Below are positions 1 to 12,700 of a DNA stretch of 64,000 nucleotides, in pieces. The position numbers and the translations under genes were made by a program. How positions within the stretch are numbered: the first letter of the stretch is position 1; the number at the start of each line of letters is the position of its first letter. Source of the stretch: Tieghemiomyces parasiticus. Its lineage: Eukaryota > Kickxellomycota > Dimargaritomycetes > Dimargaritales > Dimargaritaceae. The stretch is from positions 1 through 64,000 of the forward strand of contig JANBPT010000045.1 in NCBI GenBank assembly GCA_027575765.1. Direction: 5' to 3'. Below the pieces are notes generated by a model. That model saw only the letters and a list, made by a program, of their open reading frames with translations. It was not told the DNA's origin and searched no databases.

Positions 1-1
1 A

Positions 2-713
2 CACATCGGTACAAGCTGGCCTCATTTACCCTCGTCTGTTCCGTTCAATATCAACTATGATGCCCCCTCCGCCCTCCACATGCAAGGTGGCCCTACTATC
101 CACGACAACGCACCACGCCCCCTACGTTCACAAACGTGAGTCCGCTAATATCGTTGAACCCAATTTGCCCATGTCTATCTCTTTAATTACTGCACAGACA
201 GCCCCGGGCTATCCGACCGCCGGCTACGACAGTAAGCTGACAAATGACGAATTGAGCGGCCTTGATACCAAGAACACAGGACTCTACGGCCCCTCTCCCA
301 CGGCCACCGCCGTCTCAGACGACAACAACGGCTTTGGCCGATCCTATGGCATGTATGGGGCCGCTGTGAGCTCCTCCTCAAGCACTCCCTCTAACAGCCT
401 TTACCCCACCTACCACCAAGGTACCGGCTACATGACCAACCCGACTACAGCTGGCCACAGTGTCTCCTCCTCTTTCAACCGCCACGACAGCGACTCATCC
501 AGTGACCAGCACCCGGTCTATATGACCAACAACGATGCCTTGACCGCCACAGGCCCCGGCAACGGCCAAGCGCTTCCCGCTCTGGCGTGGACAGACGGCT
601 CTCAAGCCAGCTTTCACCTAGCCAATTCTGCACGGACCCCTAATAATGGCGAGATTGAACAATTGGACGTCTTCCTGCACAACGGGAATGGTAGCAACCT
701 CTCAACCATTTAA
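2..713 (+). CDS. 3' part of an unknown Ser/Tyr/Asn-rich protein (5' end outside window)
   Basis: The reading frame is open from the window edge and ends with TAA at 711-713. It is best read with one intron at 136-232 (GTGAGT donor; CAG acceptor, phases agree). An alternative acceptor at 197 would need a different upstream frame. The visible part is rich in Ser, Thr, Tyr, Gly, Asn and Pro, with a run of five Ser and several short Tyr-containing stretches. It looks like a disordered C-terminal tail. No domain is recognised and the protein's job cannot be said from this fragment. The main exon from about 233 is convincing as coding; the first 135 bases and the exact junction are less certain. 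Confidence 0.5.
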   Translation, partial: TSVQAGLIYPRLFRSISTMMPPPPSTCKVALLSTTTHHAPYVHKRESANIVEPNLPMSISLITAQTAPGYPTAGYDSKLTNDELSGLDTKNTGLYGPSPTATAVSDDNNGFGRSYGMYGAAVSSSSSTPSNSLYPTYHQGTGYMTNPTTAGHSVSSSFNRHDSDSSSDQHPVYMTNNDALTATGPGNGQALPALAWTDGSQASFHLANSARTPNNGEIEQLDVFLHNGNGSNLSTI

Positions 714-1708
714 TTAACCCGCCTCCTTCATCTTTGCTAACAGTAACCTTGCACCGGAATTTTACCCCGTTCCATTCTCAGTACCACCCCGCCCTCGTGT
801 TATACCTTCTCTGTTTTCGTTTTCACTACGACCTCCGGACTAATAATGCGCCCCATCCTGCCGATTGACTACGCTCAACCGGTCTCGTCTTCGTGCACTT
901 TTTCTAAACTGCACCGATCCAATGTCGATGCTATGTCTCGCGACCACCCTACATCTCTTTGCCCACTCTTCATACTATATCTGTTTATCTTTGGGCTGTT
1001 GGCCATCTTCCTCTGCGCAATTTCAATCCACGATTCCTTAAAACCCTTACGCTCTCTGTAATTTTTGTTCCCCATTCGTGTCCCGCCCAGCCCACCTCCT
1101 GACACACCCACGCCCGTTCTACTTTCAATTGTTATTATTGTTCTGAATTTACCATTTCGCACTGTCTATAACGTCGCCATCTCCACCCCTCCTATATGCC
1201 CTTCCGTTCCCTGACTCATCGCTACTGGATACCGTTGTGTACTCCATCCTTACTGGCGTCGTCACAGTGGCCTTCATTGAGCCGTCTCTTGGGGCCAGCC
1301 CTATTGTACTACCTACCGGGCACGGTGCCTCAGAAATGACAGTAGCTTTGCAGAGGAACTGATACTCCCTCCACTTCCCCCTCCGAACTCGTCTAAGTCG
1401 CCATTGGCATAAACCATATTCCCCCCCACCATCGCTGTGGTTGCATATTTCTGTCGAGGCCCCCCAGTGGAATGACGTTCTACCGACTCGTCTTTTACGG
1501 ACCCTACAGCGGTATAGTAAAGGCGAAATGGTCAGCCTCCTGTGTCGATTCGTTGTTGCTTATGTATTTTTTTTATTAAATTATCTGAACTGGGAGAGGC
1601 TGTCTCTAGGAGGACCCTCTCTCACTTTCAATTCAACCTACCATTCACCGGTTGGTTAATCGGGCCACATAGTATAGCGCACATGAAGCTGACTTGATTT
1701 ATTTCTTC
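714..1708. other. Convergent intergenic stretch, no gene seen
   Basis: This lies between the 3' ends of the plus-strand fragment and the minus-strand parvulin gene. It is pyrimidine-rich. The short open frames in it have no recognisable protein character. Confidence 0.5.
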
Positions 1709-2492
1709 TCATTTGCGGCCCTCCACCATGATAATGTGGTAGCCGTGTACGGTCTTGACCGGGGGATCGGTCAGAATGGGGGCGTCGCATGTACTCGGGG
1801 TTAGCGCGAAGGCCGCATCCTGGAAGGGTCCCACCATTGATCCGCGGGCCATCCAGCCCAGGTGGCCACCGGCCTTGGCCTTGTCCTCGGAGTACTGTTC
1901 AGCGACCTTGTCAAAACGCATACCGCCCTCCTTGATTTTTTTCATGGCTTCCATCACTTTGGAGTGTTTTTCGCACAGGATATGACGAACCTGTACAACA
2001 GGGAAATAAAGTGATACCAGTACCAATAAGATGGTGTTAATTAATCCGCAGCACTCCAGGGGAAGTATATAGTAAAGGGAGCGGCTATATGGTCTTGGGG
2101 GGCACGGATTAGGCAGTGGATCAATGTAAAGGTAGCTCAGAGACTGGGCTAAGCGGCGCTTAATCATACATACCTTGACAGCTGTGGCAGGCTTCAGCTT
2201 ATTGGCCTTTCCGGAGGACTCTAGCGTGACAGGATGTGGCGTGGCGTGGGCGGAGATAGCGGCAGCAATGAGTTGTGGGCTGTCGTATCATGGATGGAAA
2301 TTAAGTTACCGAGTGCGTGAAAACCTGGTATACCTGCTATGTCACTTTGGTAGTTTCGGCCTTTACCAGGAAAGAACTGTAGCCGCTACGCCCACCGGCC
2401 TAGCGTGGACTGCGCTTGTCGCAATCGCTTCGGGCATTATGGTGCTTCTTACCTTCCTTAGCACCACCTTTGGAGGGCTTAGACTTGCCCAT
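1709..2492 (-). CDS. PIN4: PIN4/Par14-type parvulin peptidyl-prolyl cis-trans isomerase
   Basis: Three exons on the minus strand: 2492-2453, 2220-2174 and 1990-1709. Introns of 232 and 183 nt have GTAAGA and GTATGT donors and phases that close exactly, giving 122 aa. The N-terminus is a short Lys/Gly/Ser-rich tail starting [10 protein letters not shown]. The rest is one parvulin rotamase domain with [43 protein letters not shown] and the ending [11 protein letters not shown], very close to what I know of human Par14 (131 aa). Family members isomerise peptidyl-prolyl bonds and act in nucleus, nucleolus or mitochondria, linked to ribosome biogenesis. It lacks the WW domain of Pin1/Ess1. It is divergent from the bL35 gene, 539 bp away. 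Confidence 0.93.
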
Positions 2493-3031
2493 GGTGAATC
2501 GCGAAGCGAAGCTGGTCGGTTGTGGTAGTACAAAAGTATGGAGGGGGGATTGGGTGGCCGCTTAAGCTGAAGGGTGGCGAATGTGGCAGGTAGGCAATAG
2601 CGCTCGCTCGAGGGTACGGATGGCTGTGTAGAAAGAAGACGTGGAAATCGGCCTCCTGGCAACTCTGAGGTCTCACAGCTGTTTGTAGGTTTCTCAGCCA
2701 GCGAAGCTTGGAGGCCATCAGGCACACACCAGGTCACGTGGAACGACCAGCGATGCCCCGGTTGTTGGGCGCTCCTGTGGTCGTTGTGGCTTCGACCTAC
2801 TATGGCTAGCTGATCAGCCCAGCGGCTGACAGATTCGGGGCCTCGTCCCGCCGCCACACTTGGAATTGTGCGCTGGATGGCCGCCCAATGGCAGAGATCC
2901 AATCGCACGAATTCAGTTGGCCTGGAGTCCTCACTTGGACGAGGTCACAGATTGCGCCTCGCGACTGAAGTTGGAATCCCTGTGCTGTCAATGGAACCTT
3001 CCCTATCCCACTTATTCAACCACCCTACACC
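2493..3031. other. Divergent promoter region between PIN4-like and bL35 genes
   Basis: About 540 bp between two divergent start codons, so it should hold both promoters. The open frames inside it overlap one another and do not look like proteins. No specific binding site could be assigned. Confidence 0.5.
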
Positions 3032-3627
3032 ATGTCCCTGCTAAAGCTCTTCCGCTGCCCTGCCAGCATGCGTAAGTGACTCTCCCACAGGCACCAAACG
3101 CTTTACCAGGGAGCACGGGTACCCATGGATCCGCTTCGAAATCAGCTGATTCACCTCGGCTGCATGTTCACCCTTCGCCTTGCTCACTTTACCACTATCT
3201 CGCCCGCACCCCATGCGTCTATCCTCTGACCACAGGCTCAGTGGCTGCCTTACCCCGCCTAGCCCAAGGATTAATTCCTGCGCGGACCTATCACGCCGCG
3301 GGCGGCACACGGCTAGTGCAGCGCAACCCGCTTCTCCAGTCGGCCTTTACCCGCCCACTGCTAGCTACCCAGGTATCAGGGTTCAATATTTTATCACAGG
3401 GCGGTGCTTGGACGAGCATCCGCACCAAGTACAAGATGAAGACCCACTCAGGGACTAAGAAGCGCTTCCGTCTCAATGCCAAGGGTCAATTTCGGGCCAC
3501 TCATGCCGCCCGGGCTCATTTCAACCGGAAAGTCCGTAGTATTCGCGCCCGCGCTACGCGTAAACCGCTTGTGCTTGCCAAGGCCTACCACAACCACATG
3601 AAGAAGCTCATGCCGTATGCTAGCTAG
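3032..3627 (+). CDS. Mitochondrial large-subunit ribosomal protein bL35m
   Basis: Two exons, 3032-3071 and 3236-3627. The 164-nt intron has a GTAAGT donor and CACAG acceptor, and the phase-1 junction restores an Arg codon. The protein is 143 aa. The first 80 or so residues are rich in Arg, Ala and Leu with few acids (start MSLLKLFRCPASMR), as expected of a mitochondrial targeting sequence. The C-terminal 60 residues hold the bL35 signature KMKTHSGTKKRFRLNAKG, followed by Arg/His-rich helices. bL35 sits in the large mitoribosomal subunit close to the exit-tunnel region. The spliced start is preferred because the continuous frame without splicing gives a longer, unlikely leader. Confidence 0.9.
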
Positions 3628-3669
3628 CGCTGTCGTTTTGGCTGCCCTACACAACAATGATGATTGTGG

Positions 3670-3675
3670 AATAAA
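3670..3675 (+). terminator. Candidate polyadenylation signal of the bL35 gene
   Basis: AATAAA lies 43 nt after the bL35 stop codon, a normal distance for a fungal 3' end. Inferred from motif and position only. Confidence 0.4.
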
Positions 3676-5078
3676 TCGGGTCAAAATAACCTATAGTGTA
3701 ATAGCCGCCCGTCTGGACGCGTTGCCCCGTGCCGTGCTAATTGATGATGGGGACGGACAGCAGTTTGGCGAAATCTGCCAAATACAAGATGCAGCTGTGA
3801 GTGGTTATACCCGATGGCGTTGCAGCGGTTGTATGGAAATACCTGGTGCTAATAAGGGTCCAGTACTACCAGTAAGTTACTACGTCCTGCCCATGGCCTT
3901 ATCCTAAATGGTACCATGGTTTGCGTTATTTGAGTCCTCAGTTTTCACTGGGAAGGGTATCGTAGTATACTTCTTTGTAACTACGGACTTAACTGGCAAC
4001 TGTAGTCCATCTCGTGGGCATCAATTATGTAACTTAACCCATTGGAATGCGGTGTCATTGTTGTGCAAAATTACTCGGTCTCGTCGCTACATATTACGAT
4101 GTCTAGTCCTTAGCCTCCACATACCGGCATATCTTCACATTGGATTGAAACTGGCCATTTCCCAACTGGATAGATAACCGTCATTCCCCCCGCCTTTATG
4201 ATCCGAAGAAAAGGAGGTCGAAAGTAACCAATGGCCACGGTACTGCGTCTCAGGCTGTCTACTTGGCAAGGAGCGAGTCAACCCTACGTAATAGAGAAAA
4301 GCCATGCCACCAATCCCGCACGGTAAAGACAGCAGAGGCTGGTGACCTGACGCAAGATGGCGATCTTAAAGGCTATTCTAACGAGAAGGTGGCTTCTACC
4401 AATAATGGATAGCTACTTATTTTCGGCCCGACTGTCTACTGCTTGAGTCACAACGTTGGAAATTCGCAGACCTCCGGATGAGCTATCCAAACTTCGTGGT
4501 GCCCCAATCACAGGATGTGACCGTCAAACGTCAGAAGGTTGACATGAGAGACACTACTGTGGTAGGAGTAAACTTACTAAATAAAGAAACTAGGAGTTTA
4601 GCTTTAACTGTGGGTGTGGATTGTAGATTGGATGATAACTGTCGTTTTATTGCATAGCAACGGTTAGAGTTATTATACTTGAATAGCAATGGTGAGCATC
4701 ATTCACCGTAACTATTAAGCCTGGATAAGGGGATTCAGGACGACAGGCCGAGGTGGGGCCAGGGCATCGGCGGGAATGCCTGGCAGATATAACCCACTTC
4801 TAGCGGTACAGTCCTAAAGGTGTTATCGCCCCGACCTATGGCAGAATCAACATTCGATACTTTAGTGAATTAGTATTTATGGATATAGAATGGAACCGGT
4901 AAAGGAATAATCCAAATTACACGGAGGGGTCAAATGTATAAAGCATGCATGATGGTTAAAAGATTTACATGCGGTAGAGATGGATACCGTATTATGTAAT
5001 TAATGGAGAGTGAAACCGTGGTGTTTAAGGTGGGCGAGGCCAGATAGCCTGGCCGCGGGGTAACCCGTTCACTTCTAC
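3676..5078. other. Convergent intergenic stretch, no gene seen
   Basis: Fairly AT-rich DNA between the bL35 gene and the minus-strand MFS gene. Two adjoining short frames (3617-3907 and 3908-4177) have no known motif and are not called as genes. Confidence 0.45.
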
Positions 5079-7093
5079 TCATGCTATTTCCTTGTCCGCT
5101 GCGATGATTTCGTCTACCGGGGCGTTGGAAACCACCTTTCCATCGACTTCCTCTCCTAGCGGGATGGTCGACCTTCGCCGGTGGTTATGGATCTTGACCA
5201 ACTCCACACCGAGTAAAACAGCAAAGACGGCCAAACTGATGCCCATGATACACAGCATGGTATTCAAAAACCCGATTCGCTCATACATGGGACCCGTCAT
5301 GACGGGACCGATGAACATGCCGATGGAGAAGGCAATATTGAACAGGGCGTACATGACACCGAACGAGTTGCTGCCCTTCTCGTGCATAAAATAGAGAAGT
5401 TCAGGGTTGACGGGTGAGAGGGCGATGGACAGCATGGCACCGGTGAGGGAAAGGGTAAATATGGTTACCCCGAGGATTTTGGGAAGGGTAATAAGTGGGC
5501 AGAGGACGCTGGTGAGGACAAGACCAGCGCAGCATATGATGATCCGGTTGGGCTGGAACCGGTCGATAAGCCAGCCAACCAACGGTGACATAAACGCATT
5601 TGGCAATACGATGGCCATGAAGACTAGACCGATGATGCCCGGGCTGAGATCGAACTCGCTGGCGAGATAAAGAGGGAGGATAGGATCTAGGCCTGACATG
5701 ATGAGGGCGATATCGAAGGAGACGATGCAGACAGCCACCACCCGCCAGCTCTTAAGCATCTCCCATACGGTCAGTTCCACGCCACCAGATCTACGGCTCG
5801 CCTTGGCCTGGACTTCGTCGTCTGGGTCAACCACGTCGGTCGTTGTCGCAGTGGTGGACTGGGCCTCACCATCAAGGGTCATGCGACCTTCAACGGACGT
5901 CTCAGATTTTAGCTCGCCGTCTGGGGCCAATTGACTGTCGACGGCAAGGTCGACTGGATCGTCTTGGGCGTAAATATCCTTCCAGTAGTAAGTCTCGCCG
6001 ACCACGAGCCGGGCCACTAGGTCCACAAAGGCCAAGCAGGCGCCGAAAATGAACGGAGTATGTTGGTCGCCGGCCTCATAAAGAAGACCACCGATGGTGG
6101 GGCCCATGAGGTGACCTAGGGTGTTGCAGCCCATCACCGTACCCATGACCACCCCAGCCTTCTCGGGCGGGTACACATCGGCCACCATGCTGAACCCGAC
6201 TGACCACGAGGCACCACTAGCCGCACCCTGGACAATTCGCGCAAGAATCAGCTGCCAGTAAGCCTTGCCGATACCGAAAAGTAAAGTAGAAACCAGGAGG
6301 GCGACCAGACCGACACACATGGGGATTTGGCGGTTGCAGTACTTGTCGCTCAATCTACCTGAAATGGGTGCACCGACAAGTAAGCCGACGGCTGTATGAG
6401 GGTAGATAAGGGGCGAATTTGTTTGATAGCTACATTAGTTTTCATTTGTGTGAAGTGCGCTAGACTATGACGTACTGGTCCAGTCGATTGCTACAGTTTT
6501 CAGTTATAATATCATTGGGACTTACCGAAGGAACCGGATAGGATACCGTTCGCCGTACTAACGTTGTCAACCATGGTCTCGAGGAGTTTTGGTAGGACCG
6601 GAATCTGTAGTTTGAACGGTTAATGGGGAGGTGAGGTGGGTCGTCGTGCCAAACGATGACGGGTGTTGGATTTCTGTTAGCAAAGGTGATTCCCCAAACC
6701 AGCCTGGATATATATATATATTTCTCACATGAAATACATATTGAATATCAAAGGCGCCGTGAGTAAAAACATACCGCAAGACCGAAAATTAGCATGTCAC
6801 TGATAACACCCGGTTCGGGACGCCATAGCAGTGGGGAAGCAGTGTACACAAGGAAATTGGCGGAATAGGGAGCACAGTTGAAGACCTTTTTAATATTAGT
6901 ACGCAGGGGAAAGTATCGAGAAGCAACTGAGTGATGGTGGTGATAGCGTCATTTATCACGAAGGCTACCTCTACATAGAGGGAGAGCAATTGAATCACGC
7001 CTTGACTTACGTAAAGACGGCAATACCAGCAACTGCCATCACGACTGATTGTTTGCCGCGGATGCGGTGAAGCCAAGCTGGGACGGCGAACAT
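5079..7093 (-). CDS. Vesicular amine transporter-like MFS transporter (copy 1)
   Basis: Four exons on the minus strand: 7093-7011, 6799-6775, 6604-6526 and 6391-5079, 499 aa. All junctions have GT-AG ends and matching phases. The protein is a 12-helix major facilitator. Helix 1 leads into DMLIFGL and PVLP, the family signature near the N-terminus of vesicular amine transporter (SLC18-like) proteins. The loop between helices 2 and 3 carries GRLSDKY, an MFS motif A form. The central loop is acidic and about 65 residues long. Fungal members act as drug/H+ or polyamine-type exporters; the substrate here cannot be read. It shares intron positions with the gene at 16.3-19.3 kb. The start ATG is the first in frame after an upstream stop. 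Confidence 0.85.
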
Positions 7094-9790
7094 GTTGACC
7101 AGGATGACACGGGCAGGGTCGAATTTTGATTGAGCGGAGGTCACTTTGGAGTGACGGTCCAGAATGAAGGTGATGCAAGCTGTTTGCCACCTAACTAGTC
7201 AGCAAACCGAGTGAGCGTTGATACGCAGTGTCGATAGTAGGGAATTGTAAAATGTATTCCCGGCTGCAAGGGCTTGAGAACAAATTGGCAAGGAAAATGT
7301 CTAAAGTTAGAGATGTTTGGCATTATAGGGTGGTGATAATGGTGAATTGGGCCTACTATAGACATAGGCTATTCGGCAATGGGTCAGTGGTAAGTGCCGA
7401 CAGTAGTCATCGGGAGTGGCAGTGGTTTATATATTGTGAATCCAGGGTACGCTCATGTAGGTGAAAAGTGGTCAAAAATAGCTCTACCAGTAGGGGGGGG
7501 AAGGCCCTTAATCGCCTCGCCCGTAGAAAACCGCGGTGTCCAGGCCGGTTGCCAATCACAAGCATTATAGAAGAGAAGACGTGAGAGAGGGAGATGGGGG
7601 TTCCGCTGTAGGGAATTTCCGGTGGCTAAGCAAAAGTTGTGCGAGGGAAATTTCAACCGATTCGCCGCGTCAGGGGCGGAAGTTATGCCAGTCTATCCTA
7701 TTGGGCCAGGCGATCAAACGAGTGCATGGTAAGACTAGCCGCCATTGGTGTTTAGAAGGGTTAAAGCGGGGCCGCGTCTGTCAGGCTGTAGTGTGCGGGC
7801 CACTCCACGGCCTAAGTGTGTTGTTTAGTATGGTATTCTGGTTAGCGTTGCAGCCTCGGCAACTTTCCTAAAGTTAGGGACAGCAGTCAGGGTTTATGCC
7901 ACGATCGTCTCTGACATGCCAGTTACCGGCAACGGTCAACCACGGATAGTGAGTAGATTGAGGTTAATTTACCGGAGGGTTCATTTCCTCCCATGTATAG
8001 TCTCTAGCGACCAGACGTGATGCTACAGGACAGACAGTGCGCTATAATACCTATCTTCCTGCCAATAGTAGTTCCAAGCCGTCAAAGTTCACTGTGCCAC
8101 CAAACCATTCGGATCCGCCCGTTAGATGGTGGAAGCATACCCCCGCGGAGTCGCCCGAGGATATACCATCCTAGACCTGAAGTATCAGGCCACCAGTAGG
8201 TCGGTACACAAGGCTCGGAGGTACCGTGGCTTATCCGTCACTCCTCTACATCCCCCAGTAGCCTCCGGGGCAGTGAGCTGTCGTGCCGCCCGGGACGGAT
8301 TAACTCTTGTGAGGGCGGGGCCGCTTTTTCCTTATCGGGCCTCTGACCAATTATGTTGCGAAATACTGATTCTCCGATACACCTGCCAATCACGGGAAAG
8401 AGATGCTTCAACTGTGGCCCGATGGTGGGGCCGAATTTACCCATTTTGGTAGTTCGACTTTTCAGCTTGGTTTCAATGGTCAGCAGTGTGGGTATGCGAC
8501 AAACGACCTAGCCCGCCAAACAGTTAGACTTGAGCATACTTAAACCTGAAAGCCACCGCAATTGGGCTCACCCAAGAAATGCAATGACGGGCCAGGCAAA
8601 CTATAAATGCGGTAAGCCGGTGACTTTTATAGCTTACTCCCCGCTGGTCCCATTAGGATCAATTTAACTAATCCCCCTGGCCTAGATAATAAGGTGGCTA
8701 ACAGGGTCCCTGCTCCGCTGCAAAGCACGCCACACGTCCCGGCAGGCATCCGTTGACCCGGACGTTCGGCATTCTGCATCAAATAGCTCAGCGGGGAAGG
8801 AAAAACTTAGTCACACCAGACTTGGTAGGCGGGAAGAGTACTGAACTATAACATTGCAGTATAGTGAAATGTGAAGTGAATGACCGGTCGGGTATGAAAA
8901 GCCGAAAAGGAACTGAGCTTCTAATTACGGGAGCGGACCCAAGAGGTGGGGAGTGACAGCGGCTCTGGCGTGACCGCGTGCCCTAGGTCACTGCGCCCGG
9001 TCACTATGACTCTGCCTACCAAGTCGGTCGGGCCCCGTATCCAACCACTTCCCACAAGGCGTTCAGCCCAGAAAGGGTGGTAACTCTGACAATGTGTAGG
9101 GCAGTGGCAGCTGATGTTGGAGGTTAGTCATTAAAGCGGTCTACCGGCAGTTGACCTGTTGGCCTGGGTGCGAGTCTCCACTGAACCGCATGGGCCGGGC
9201 TTGAGGTGCCTGTCGTCATGCACTATCCCCGATCCAGTTTGTCTCCACTTCCCCTCCCCGTTCATTCAGCTTACTGTTTGGCCCTGTATATCAAACCGAG
9301 CCTGGACCGTTCGACTTGGACCTGGGGGTTTGCAACTGGAGGCCCAGGGCTCAAGGTACAACTCAACGGCTGGGCTCTCCGGTAGTAGCTGGATGCACGC
9401 GCTTCTGGCTCACAGACCTTAGGCCCCATGCCCAACATCCTCCTCCCGCTCGCAACACCATATCTCCAATAATTCGCTGGGGTCCATACTTAGTTGATTC
9501 CCCTACCCCGCGATTCCCACTGTTTTGCATGCCACTCGTGTAGGATAGCCTACCTCTCACCACTACTTGTAGCTCAGAACACCCTATACGTTGCCTAGCC
9601 ACGTCCGGAGCCAACGTCCTGCTATTCCGGACATCTCCATCGTCAGCATCGCACCCATCCCTCGGTTTATTAACTACTTCAGCTCATTCGCCCTAGCTCT
9701 CCATCCGCACCTCCCAAACCGTACACTGATCCTGCATAGCCTCCGCCTCACTATCCTGCCCCAGCGCCCATACGGGGGGACACCAACACC
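7094..9790. other. Gene-free stretch upstream of the MFS and MAPKKK genes
   Basis: About 2.7 kb between the divergent starts of the MFS gene (minus) and the MAPKKK (plus). The open frames inside are short, overlap each other and lack known motifs. The last 600 bp before the MAPKKK start is pyrimidine-rich, as expected of a promoter and 5' leader. No RNA gene was recognised. Confidence 0.45.
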
Positions 9791-12700
9791 ATGGCGCAAA
9801 ACCTAATATTCGAGGGTCAGAATTTCTTCCTGTTCTGCATGGACGAGGACGCCCAGAGCATTGTTCGCGGCGTCATTACCATGTTTGGGGGTACTTGCCT
9901 GACCACCCCCACTCCAGAGGTAATTAACCGCTTCGGCTTGATGTCGACAATGGAAGTGTGCCGCTTTCGGCTCTCTGCTACGCCCTATTCAGTGCCCCCC
10001 GTATACCTACCAGCCACCCATTAAGCCACGTAACTTATTTCCATGTCACTATGCTCCTTAACTCGCTACCAGACATCGTTCATCGTCATTCCCCCCAATA
10101 TTCCCCCCGAGCGGAAGCTAGAGGCCATGGAATTCGGCCTGCCCGTCGTGCCGTCAACCCTCATTCTCAGTAAGGCAAACGCTGCTGCCACAGGTATCTC
10201 CCGTGCCCACAATTCGTAAGTGGGTCGCCAAATTTACCATTGAAAAAAAACAAACCATTACGACTAACCTAACCGATTCGCCCATGATGACAGGGCGAAT
10301 GTTACACGGCGCGAGTCAACACAGGCATTAAACCAGGCCACGAGACAATCTGGCGCCCCCCCCGCCAACAGTCTCGCTCACCTTCCTATCTTTAAATCCA
10401 TATCTCGCCCTTGCTCCACCTCAGAGCGGCCTACCCAATCTATGAACGGGTACTCAGTGCCTCTGACGCCGGCTCTGGGTCTCAAACCTCGTTGAGCGCC
10501 CTGGGAGGGGGCACAAGCATGCCACTCGCCAATGCCCCCGGTGTGGGGGGGCTGCCGCCCCGCGAGGACGCCAGCCCCGGCCATCTAGCGATGTCGACAT
10601 CCTCTCCCTTTGGTCCGCCACCGGGAGCCACCCAGAATTCCTCACCGCATGCTCCGTCCAGTTCTGCGGCCTCGGTGGGGACGGGTCTGTCCACTCCCGG
10701 TGGCCCACCGGCCACGCTTGAGGTCAATGAACCCACATTGCCGCTCTACCAGGACTCAAGTACTGCCCTATTGGAAGACCATGACTCATTACAGAACCTC
10801 GAGACGCAAGTTCTCCCGCCCGTGGCGTCCTGGGCAGAAAACTTTGGCACCGACTCGAGCTCTTCTGCCTTATCCGACGGTGAGACCGAGGGCCCCGAGG
10901 AGGGCGACAGTGACGGCGACGCTGACGAGACGGCTCCGAATCCCACCACAACTCATCCGGCAGATGCGGCAGGGCCCTTCGGCATGTCCCCGGAACCTGC
11001 TCAGCCACTCAACCAATTTCTGACCCACGTCCTGGCACCCCACCTTCTCAACACATCGGGCTCGCACGGTGCTGGTGCGCGACTGTCTGCTGAGAAATCC
11101 CGCGAGCGCGAGGATTGGCAGAGCGTGCTGTCGTCGGCCTTGACCGGTGAACTCATCAAGAGCGAGAAGCGCCGCCTCCTTCAGACGACGATGCCACCGT
11201 CCTTACGGTCGCTCAACCCGGAGATTTGGCTGGAGCTACGGGCCCTCCTTAACGGGCGTACCCCAGCTCAAGAGGAGACTGAATTGTCAGGGCAACGGAC
11301 ACAGATCCCGCGCATCCTCAACGCCTTCATGAGCTTCCGGATCAGCAAAGACACTGCGCGCCATGGCGATGCTTTGACCCAGGTCAAGGACCTCTTGCAC
11401 CAGCTCGACTTTGCTGAGAGCCTGTACCCCACCCGGGGCGAGATGGCGGCCCAACACGGCCTGTACGCGTCCCTAGAGTTCCAGGCCAAGGCTGACGCCC
11501 TCATCACGTGGTGCTCGACCACCACCAACCTGCTTACCCACTACACCATCCTGCAGAAATGGACGGACAGCAAAACCCTCCGCACGGGTGGTGAGGGTGA
11601 GGTGCTGGCCACCGACTCCCCGGAGGCCAAGGCAGCCCTACGATCGTCTGGCGATGGGATCGAGCTGGCCACTGAGATTATATTGGAACGTGAGGATCCC
11701 TCCCCAGTCGCGGGCGACAAGTCTGATGAGGGGGTCGTGGGCCCTACCCCCGCCACCGGCACCTCGGCCACCGCCACGGCGTTTGATCACATCAATCTCA
11801 GCAGGGTCTCTGGTGGCGCCGAGCTCATGGCCCACCTGACCCACATCAAGGCCCTGAAGCGGCAGACCGAAATGTCGTTTATCGAGCGGCTACTCAAGGA
11901 AAGTGGCCTACGCAAGACATTCGACAAGGCCACAGTACAGAACGCGCGCGACTCGCTGCTACGCACGCGCCGAGCTATGACCGAGTACGCCGAGGCTTTC
12001 GCCGAGTTCCAGCTTCCCCTCCAGATCCCCGTTCTGACCGCCCTAATCCGGTTCCCAATCAGCCTAGTGTCAGACTACCTGCGGCTGCGCCTCAACTACT
12101 TCCGTCGCAACCCACCGTCCAAGCTCACCTCGTTGCTCATGATCGACCAGATGCTGGAGGACGCGTACTACTCGTTAGAACAGGCCTGTGCCACCAAGGC
12201 CACCTTCTTGGACCTCATCGAGCGGGCCGAAGGGTGGGAAATGGATATGGCCCTGGATGACGATTATGACAAACTGCTCCTCGAGTACCTCCGCTTCTAC
12301 TACCAGCTGGTTATGGCCAAGCTGCGATTGCCTCAGGTGGGTAACGAGACCAAAGAGACTGACTTCATTTTGACCGAGTGGGACCGCATCAAGAAGATCA
12401 CGCCCAGCATTGAGTATAGCGAGTGGGAGACAGCGAAGCAGTTCTGCGAGCAGGTTGGATTCGTAACTCGGCGCCTAATGCAAGGGTTTGAGGCCCAGCT
12501 CGGCAAGCCGCCCCACCTGCCACCCCGCAAGCTGCAAGCCTTCTTCAGCTCGCTGATCAACAGCTACCGGGTGCGCCTGCGCAAGCTGTCCACCGTGCTT
12601 AGTCGCGAGGTGGCCCTTTCCCTGCTTAACGCCGCGCAGTACCGCCTGGACGACGCCCAGGGCCTGGTGAACGCGCTGGTGGCTAGTAATCACGCTCTAG

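Noticed and set aside
846..1061. Plus-strand 71-codon frame with a hydrophobic stretch
   Set aside because: Overlapped by a longer minus-strand frame, pyrimidine-rich 3' flank, no family resemblance.
2363..2908. Minus-strand 181-codon frame upstream of the parvulin start
   Set aside because: It overlaps the first parvulin exon in another frame and is contradicted by the clear PIN4 exon structure.
3617..4177. Two consecutive plus-strand frames after bL35
   Set aside because: No motif or signal peptide, separated by a stop, AT-rich flank; more likely 3' UTR and chance frames.
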